8,933 nucleotides of DNA from assembly GCA_030607765.1 (NCBI GenBank), contig JAUWJJ010000029.1, forward strand, positions 1 through 8,933. The letters are read 5' to 3'. The DNA is from Candidatus Aerophobota bacterium. Lineage in GTDB: Bacteria; Aerophobota; Aerophobia; Aerophobales; B3-G15. Of the stretch, positions 5,651 to 8,933 are shown one piece after another (within the stretch, counting starts at the first letter, position 1; the number at the start of each line of letters is the position of its first letter). A program made the position numbers and the translations under genes. Under the pieces are notes generated by a model that saw only the letters and a program-made list of their open reading frames with translations, had not been told where the DNA came from and made no database searches.

Positions 5651-6517
5651 ATGAAAATAAAAAAATTTTATCCTTACATATTACTTGCTCCCACCTTGAT
5701 AATACTCTTTGGGATTACTCTTTACCCTTTCATTTACTCGGTTCGCCTAAGTTTTTTTTCCGTCCCTTTTGGTCGAATAAGACATTTTGTTGGCCTGGAA
5801 AATTATACTGAACTTCTGCGAGATCGTTTTTTCTGGAATGGTATTAAAAATACTGGAATCATTGGGGGCTCAGCTCTGGCTATAGAATTTTTTATTGGAT
5901 TTTCCTTAGCTCTTCTTTTAAATCGGAAAATTAAACTTAGGGGTCTGTTTCGGGCTATATTTATAATCCCTATGATGCTTATCCCGGTAGTAATAGCTTT
6001 GATATGGAGATTGATGTTTTTCCCTGGAGGAAGTGTAGTCAGTGATATTTTAAGGCATCTGGGAGTGATAACAGGTGATCCTAACTGGATTGGTCAAGCT
6101 ACACTGGCTAGATTAATGCTCATAATTATTGATACATGGGCCTGGACTTCTTTTATATTTATGATTTTACTGGCTGGTCTCCAGGGACTGCCGTCAGACC
6201 CCTTGGAAGCTGCTAAGGTAGACGGAGCTAATGCCTTACAGAGATTTATCCATATTACCTTACCTTTACTTAAACCAATTATTGTTATTGCTTTACTTAT
6301 TAGAGGTATGGATGCCATCAAGTTTTTTGATACCGTTTACGCTGTAACTGCCGGAGGACCAGGAAGTAGTACGGAAACTATAAGCTTTTATTTATACAGA
6401 ATAGGTTTTAAATCCTTCAAAATGGGATATGCTTCAGCTATGTCAGTAATTGTTTTTATAATTATCTTTGTCTCATCTAATTATCTTCTCCGTAAGGGCT
6501 ATATAATAGAGGAATAA
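5651..6517 (+). CDS. ABC sugar transporter permease, MalF/UgpA type
   Basis: A 288-residue inner-membrane permease of the CUT1 family, the usual size for the short MalF-like form. Six hydrophobic segments are apparent, at about residues 8-30, 68-90, 102-123, 153-176, 205-220 and 260-281. The EAA loop that docks on the ATPase is intact: EAAKVDGANALQRFIHITLP at 186-205. The typical TAGGPGSSTETISFYLY follows at 233-249. ATG at 5651 has only a short AAGG (5642-5645) at 5-nt spacing, weaker than the binding-protein site. This agrees with lower expression of membrane subunits. The gene follows two hairpins and is separated from the second permease by one base, so the two are almost certainly co-translated. 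Substrate unknown. Confidence 0.95.
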   Translation: MKIKKFYPYILLAPTLIILFGITLYPFIYSVRLSFFSVPFGRIRHFVGLENYTELLRDRFFWNGIKNTGIIGGSALAIEFFIGFSLALLLNRKIKLRGLFRAIFIIPMMLIPVVIALIWRLMFFPGGSVVSDILRHLGVITGDPNWIGQATLARLMLIIIDTWAWTSFIFMILLAGLQGLPSDPLEAAKVDGANALQRFIHITLPLLKPIIVIALLIRGMDAIKFFDTVYAVTAGGPGSSTETISFYLYRIGFKSFKMGYASAMSVIVFIIIFVSSNYLLRKGYIIEE

Positions 6518-6518
6518 A

Positions 6519-7370
6519 ATGGCAGGCAAGGAAAGAATGAACCTTAAAAGACAGACAACCCAGGTGGTAGTATATGCAGTTTTAATTTTGGCAGCCATTA
6601 CGGTGATTTTTCCTTTATGGTGGACCTTTCTTACTTCCATCAAGATGCGTATAGACATTTATCATGAGCCTCCTATCTATATTCCTCACAAAGTTACTCT
6701 GGATTTCTGGAAACTGGCCTGGTTTACTCGCTCCACCAAAGAGTGGTATCGGAACACCGTGGGTATTTCAGTTATCAGCACTATTTTGTCTTTATTGATT
6801 GGAATGCCGGCCGCTTACAGTTTGGCCCGCTTCAAGTTCCCCGGCCGAAAAGACCTGGCCTTTTACATTCTCTCCACTCGAATGTTCCCCCCCATTACCA
6901 TTAGCATTCCTATCTTTCAAACTATGCAACGTCTGGGTTTTTTGGATACCTGGTATGCTTTAATCACTATTTACACTGCTTTCAATCTTTCTCTGGTGGT
7001 GCTGGTGCTGAGCGCTTACTTCAAAGAGATACCCAAAGAAATTGAAGAATCGGCTATGGTCGATGGTTGCTCTACTTTGGGTTCTTTTTTCAGGATTACC
7101 CTGCCCTTATCTATGCCCGGAATTATGGCTGTAGCTATTCTCTGCATTATTTTTTCCTGGAATGAGTTTCTCTTTGCCGTTTTATTAACTAACTCACCGG
7201 CGGCCAAGACTCTTCCAGTGGGAGCAACTGAGTTTATCGGTGGAGAGGAAGGGGTAATGTGGGGATCTTTATGTTTTGTAGGAATAATTTCGGTTCTGCC
7301 TATCTTAGCCTTTGCTCTGCTTATTCAGAAGCATCTGGTTAGAGGACTAACTTTTGGTGCCCTACAGTAG
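6519..7370 (+). CDS. ABC sugar transporter permease, MalG/UgpE type
   Basis: A 283-residue second permease of the same importer, partner of the gene immediately upstream (one-base gap). The EAA loop reads EIEESAMVDGCSTLGSFFRITLP at 174-196; the central EAA is ESA, a common variant that keeps the essential Gly (G183). SWNEFLFAVLLTN at 213-225 and the C-terminal QKHLVRGLTFGALQ are standard for the family. Six membrane segments are visible, with the first at about 15-36. Two starts are possible: ATG 6519 with AGAGGA (6508-6513) inside the end of the previous gene, or ATG 6537 (M7) with AAGGA at 6528-6532. No ATP-binding subunit follows within the window, so the ATPase must be encoded elsewhere and may be shared, as MsmK-type ATPases are. 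Confidence 0.95.
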   Translation: MAGKERMNLKRQTTQVVVYAVLILAAITVIFPLWWTFLTSIKMRIDIYHEPPIYIPHKVTLDFWKLAWFTRSTKEWYRNTVGISVISTILSLLIGMPAAYSLARFKFPGRKDLAFYILSTRMFPPITISIPIFQTMQRLGFLDTWYALITIYTAFNLSLVVLVLSAYFKEIPKEIEESAMVDGCSTLGSFFRITLPLSMPGIMAVAILCIIFSWNEFLFAVLLTNSPAAKTLPVGATEFIGGEEGVMWGSLCFVGIISVLPILAFALLIQKHLVRGLTFGALQ

Positions 7371-7681
7371 AGAAATAATCTCTATAAAGGCAATTTTACG
7401 GTTGTTCTTCGATACTTAAGAAAAAATAAATTAGACATAAATCAGGGCTTAGTTAAAGCATTTTTTAAAAAAGCTTTTTAATAAGTATATGGCATAGATA
7501 GCTTAGTCTATCAAATCATTTCAGATTTAATAGAAATTTAAAGTTAATGTGCTATAAGTTTTTGATATTGAGCTAATGATACTGTTAGCGTTGTGAGCTT
7601 AGCTATACTGAGCCTGATTAGAAAGATAAAATGAGTTAAAATAGATAGTAAAAAAGAAGACTTGGTAGAAAGGTAAAAGAA
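7371..7681. other. Gene-free gap between permease and dehydrogenase
   Basis: This is 311 bp of very AT-rich sequence with no credible reading frame on either strand. It contains a terminator-like hairpin (separate entry), a small GATAG/CTATC inverted repeat (about 7497-7512), and two similar 16- and 17-nt segments beginning TGAGCT and ending ATACTG (7569-7584 and 7594-7610). The pair could be operator-like or chance. I see no convincing promoter for the dehydrogenase gene, so read-through from the transporter operon remains possible. Confidence 0.5.
7455..7479 (+). terminator. Weak intrinsic-terminator-like hairpin after the permease genes
   Basis: AAAGC (7455-7459) pairs with GCTTT (7473-7477), followed by an internal T6/A6 self-complementary tract and a T-run ending at 7479. 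The GC content of the stem is low, so termination would be partial at best. Confidence 0.35.
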
Positions 7682-8722
7682 ATGATGAAAGCAGGAATTC
7701 TTTACGGACCAAGGGATATCCGGTATGAATCTATGCCTTCTCCAAATATATCAAGAGAAGAGGTGCTGGTTGCTGTTAAAGCAGCAGGAATCTGTGGCTC
7801 GGATATTCCTCGCTATGAAAAGGGTACCTCACCCTACAATTTTAAGATTCTGGGACATGAATGTGCAGGACAGGTAGTAAAGGTTGGTCTCGATGTTCAA
7901 GGAGTAAAGGAAGGGGATAGGGTAGCTGTTATTCCTGTACTTCCCTGTGGTAAATGTCCTTTGTGTAGAGCAGGAAAATACTCTCTTTGTAATAACTTCA
8001 TTCGAATGGGAACGAGGGTAGATGGTTGCTTTGCAGAGTTTATCAGGATTCTCCCGCAGAATTTACTCAAACTACCTAATACTGTAGATTACGAGTCGGC
8101 TTCCTTGCTAGAGCCAGCTGCTGTTGCCTTGCATACCATCAAAAGAGGGAAACTAAATCCGGGTGATCTGGTGGTAGTTATAGGATGTGGTCCTATTGGA
8201 TGTCTATGCGCTCAGTTTGCAAATATTTTAGGAGCAAGGTCTGTTTATGTTGTGGATATAGTCCAGGAGAAGCTCCGTATAGCTCAAAAGGTGGGAATCT
8301 TTAAGTGTATAAATGCAAAAAAAGAGGACCCGGTCAGGGCAATTCTAAAAGAGAATACAGGAGCAGACCTGGTTGTAGAAAGTGCTGGATCCTCTGTAAG
8401 TTTCCAACAAAGCATATCCCTATCTCGTAAAGGAGGAAGGATTGCTCTTTTGGGTCTTATGGGAAAGGACATAACTATTACGGAAAGAATCTATTATACT
8501 ATTCTTCATCATGAGCTTAATCTATACGGAGTTTATGATACGGATTGGGAGCCTTTCCCACCTTTTAATAGCTGGAAAACAGCTCTTCACTTTATAGCCG
8601 AGGGCAAAATTAAAGTCAAACCTCTTATATCACACCGATTTAAAATTGAACAGATAAGCGAAGTTTTTAGTTCCATTAGCTCTCAAAGAGAAAGATTCAA
8701 TAAGGTAGTCTTTCTCTTTTAA
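7682..8722 (+). CDS. Zinc-dependent medium-chain polyol dehydrogenase, galactitol-1-phosphate 5-dehydrogenase-like
   Basis: A 346-residue NAD(P)-dependent alcohol dehydrogenase of the MDR superfamily. Catalytic zinc ligands C38 (GICGSD), H59 and E60 (GHE) are present, with the conserved Glu of LEP at 144. The structural zinc set C89, C92, C95 and C103 is complete. The Rossmann motif is GCGPIG at 168-173, and an Asp at 192 after the second strand favours NAD. Compared from memory with E. coli GatD, it shares CGSDxPR, PLLPC-like VLPC, GxRxDGxFAE, a YDTDWEPFPPFNSWKTA region and PLISHR, more than typical sorbitol dehydrogenases do. ATG at 7682 is used, with AAAGG at 7669-7673. It follows the sugar importer by 311 bp, so it probably oxidises the imported polyol or a phosphorylated derivative. 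Exact substrate is inference; threonine- or sorbitol-dehydrogenase-like activity is an alternative. Confidence 0.92.
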   Translation: MMKAGILYGPRDIRYESMPSPNISREEVLVAVKAAGICGSDIPRYEKGTSPYNFKILGHECAGQVVKVGLDVQGVKEGDRVAVIPVLPCGKCPLCRAGKYSLCNNFIRMGTRVDGCFAEFIRILPQNLLKLPNTVDYESASLLEPAAVALHTIKRGKLNPGDLVVVIGCGPIGCLCAQFANILGARSVYVVDIVQEKLRIAQKVGIFKCINAKKEDPVRAILKENTGADLVVESAGSSVSFQQSISLSRKGGRIALLGLMGKDITITERIYYTILHHELNLYGVYDTDWEPFPPFNSWKTALHFIAEGKIKVKPLISHRFKIEQISEVFSSISSQRERFNKVVFLF

Positions 8723-8742
8723 TTTAAACCTAAATTCGGTAA

Positions 8743-8762
8743 ACCCCATTAGATAACGGGGT
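8743..8762. repeat. Hairpin after the dehydrogenase gene, related to the 519-549 palindrome
   Basis: ACCCCATTA (8743-8751) faces TAACGGGGT (8754-8762) with one mismatch, so a 5-bp GC-rich stem is secure. The core ACCCCATTAGATAAC differs from the 519-533 copy by one base. The copy looks like that palindrome with about ten bases of its second arm missing. It sits 20 bp after the stop and may act as a transcript end, although no T-run follows. Confidence 0.55.
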
Positions 8763-8785
8763 AAACTATTAAAGCTCTCCATCTG

Positions 8786-8820
8786 GGTAGGAGCGATAAA
8801 GCCTTCCAATTGCTTCTACC
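8786..8820. other. Imperfect inverted repeat downstream of the dehydrogenase gene
   Basis: GGTAGGAGC (8786-8794) can pair with GCTTCTACC (8812-8820), nine pairs including one G-U, around a 17-nt loop. No reading frame or T-run accompanies it. The rest of 8763-8894 shows no gene. Confidence 0.35.
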
Positions 8821-8894
8821 TCTTAAGATGTAAACGAATTAAAAATCCTTTTTCAACGAAAAATATTCTAAAAATCCTTCAGAAGCTGGAAAAA

Positions 8895-8933
8895 GTGGGG
8901 TCAGGTCTTGCAATATAACATTTTGTAAAGCTA
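8895..8933. mobile_element. End of a second copy of the 3579-3685 element, inverted, cut by window edge
   Basis: These 39 bases match the reverse complement of 3647-3685 at 37 positions. They begin with GTGGGGTCAGGTCT and continue unchanged to the last base of the window, so the element extends beyond it. Weaker similarity continues outward over 8885-8894 (8 of 10). It could be another short MITE-like copy or the end of a complete transposon. Confidence 0.75.

Noticed and set aside
5581..5811. 76-codon plus-strand frame overlapping the first permease gene
   Set aside because: It begins in the intercistronic hairpins and runs out of frame within a clear permease gene; a shadow frame.
1..8933. 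tRNA, rRNA or CRISPR array
   Set aside because: No TTCGA-containing cloverleaf, rRNA-like segment or regularly spaced repeat array was found by reading the gaps on both strands.

Overview
The window is AT-rich bacterial DNA with short intergenic regions, good Shine-Dalgarno sites and sigma70-type promoters. The solute-binding protein has a type I Sec signal peptide and no lipobox cysteine, which suggests a free periplasmic protein and so a cell with an outer membrane. No gene here is a phylum marker. An uncultured, heterotrophic, diderm bacterium is the most that can be inferred.

Layout: (1) Positions 1-2117, minus strand: purH (last two steps of IMP synthesis) followed by folC (folylpolyglutamate synthase, cut by the window edge), with a perfect 12-bp palindrome between them. 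Both genes belong to purine and folate one-carbon metabolism, since PurH consumes 10-formyl-THF. (2) Positions 2118-2352: no gene, only degenerate short tandem repeats. (3) Positions 2353-3431, minus strand: a two-gene unit with an unrecognised 167-residue protein upstream and a macro-domain (ADP-ribose-binding) protein downstream, behind a convincing promoter. (4) Positions 3477-4037: an intergenic region holding a ~107-bp MITE-like element with 12-bp terminal inverted repeats, then a near-consensus promoter and a ~260-nt leader. (5) Positions 4038-7370, plus strand: a carbohydrate ABC importer (CUT1/MalEFG type) with solute-binding protein, two strong hairpins, and two permeases. No ATPase gene is present. 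(6) Positions 7682-8722, plus strand: a zinc-dependent medium-chain dehydrogenase resembling galactitol-1-phosphate 5-dehydrogenase (GatD). (7) Positions 8723-8933: two hairpins and the beginning of a second copy of the element found at 3579-3685, in opposite orientation.

How the genes work together: regions 5 and 6 look like a polyol or sugar utilisation cassette, in which the binding protein captures the substrate, the permeases import it, and the dehydrogenase oxidises a hydroxyl group. The substrate cannot be read from sequence. The cassette lies between inverted copies of the mobile repeat.

I see no clear new defence or other exotic system. The points most worth checking are the repeat family and its inverted copies, the structured leader and intercistronic RNA of the transporter operon, and the unrecognised gene paired with the macro-domain gene.
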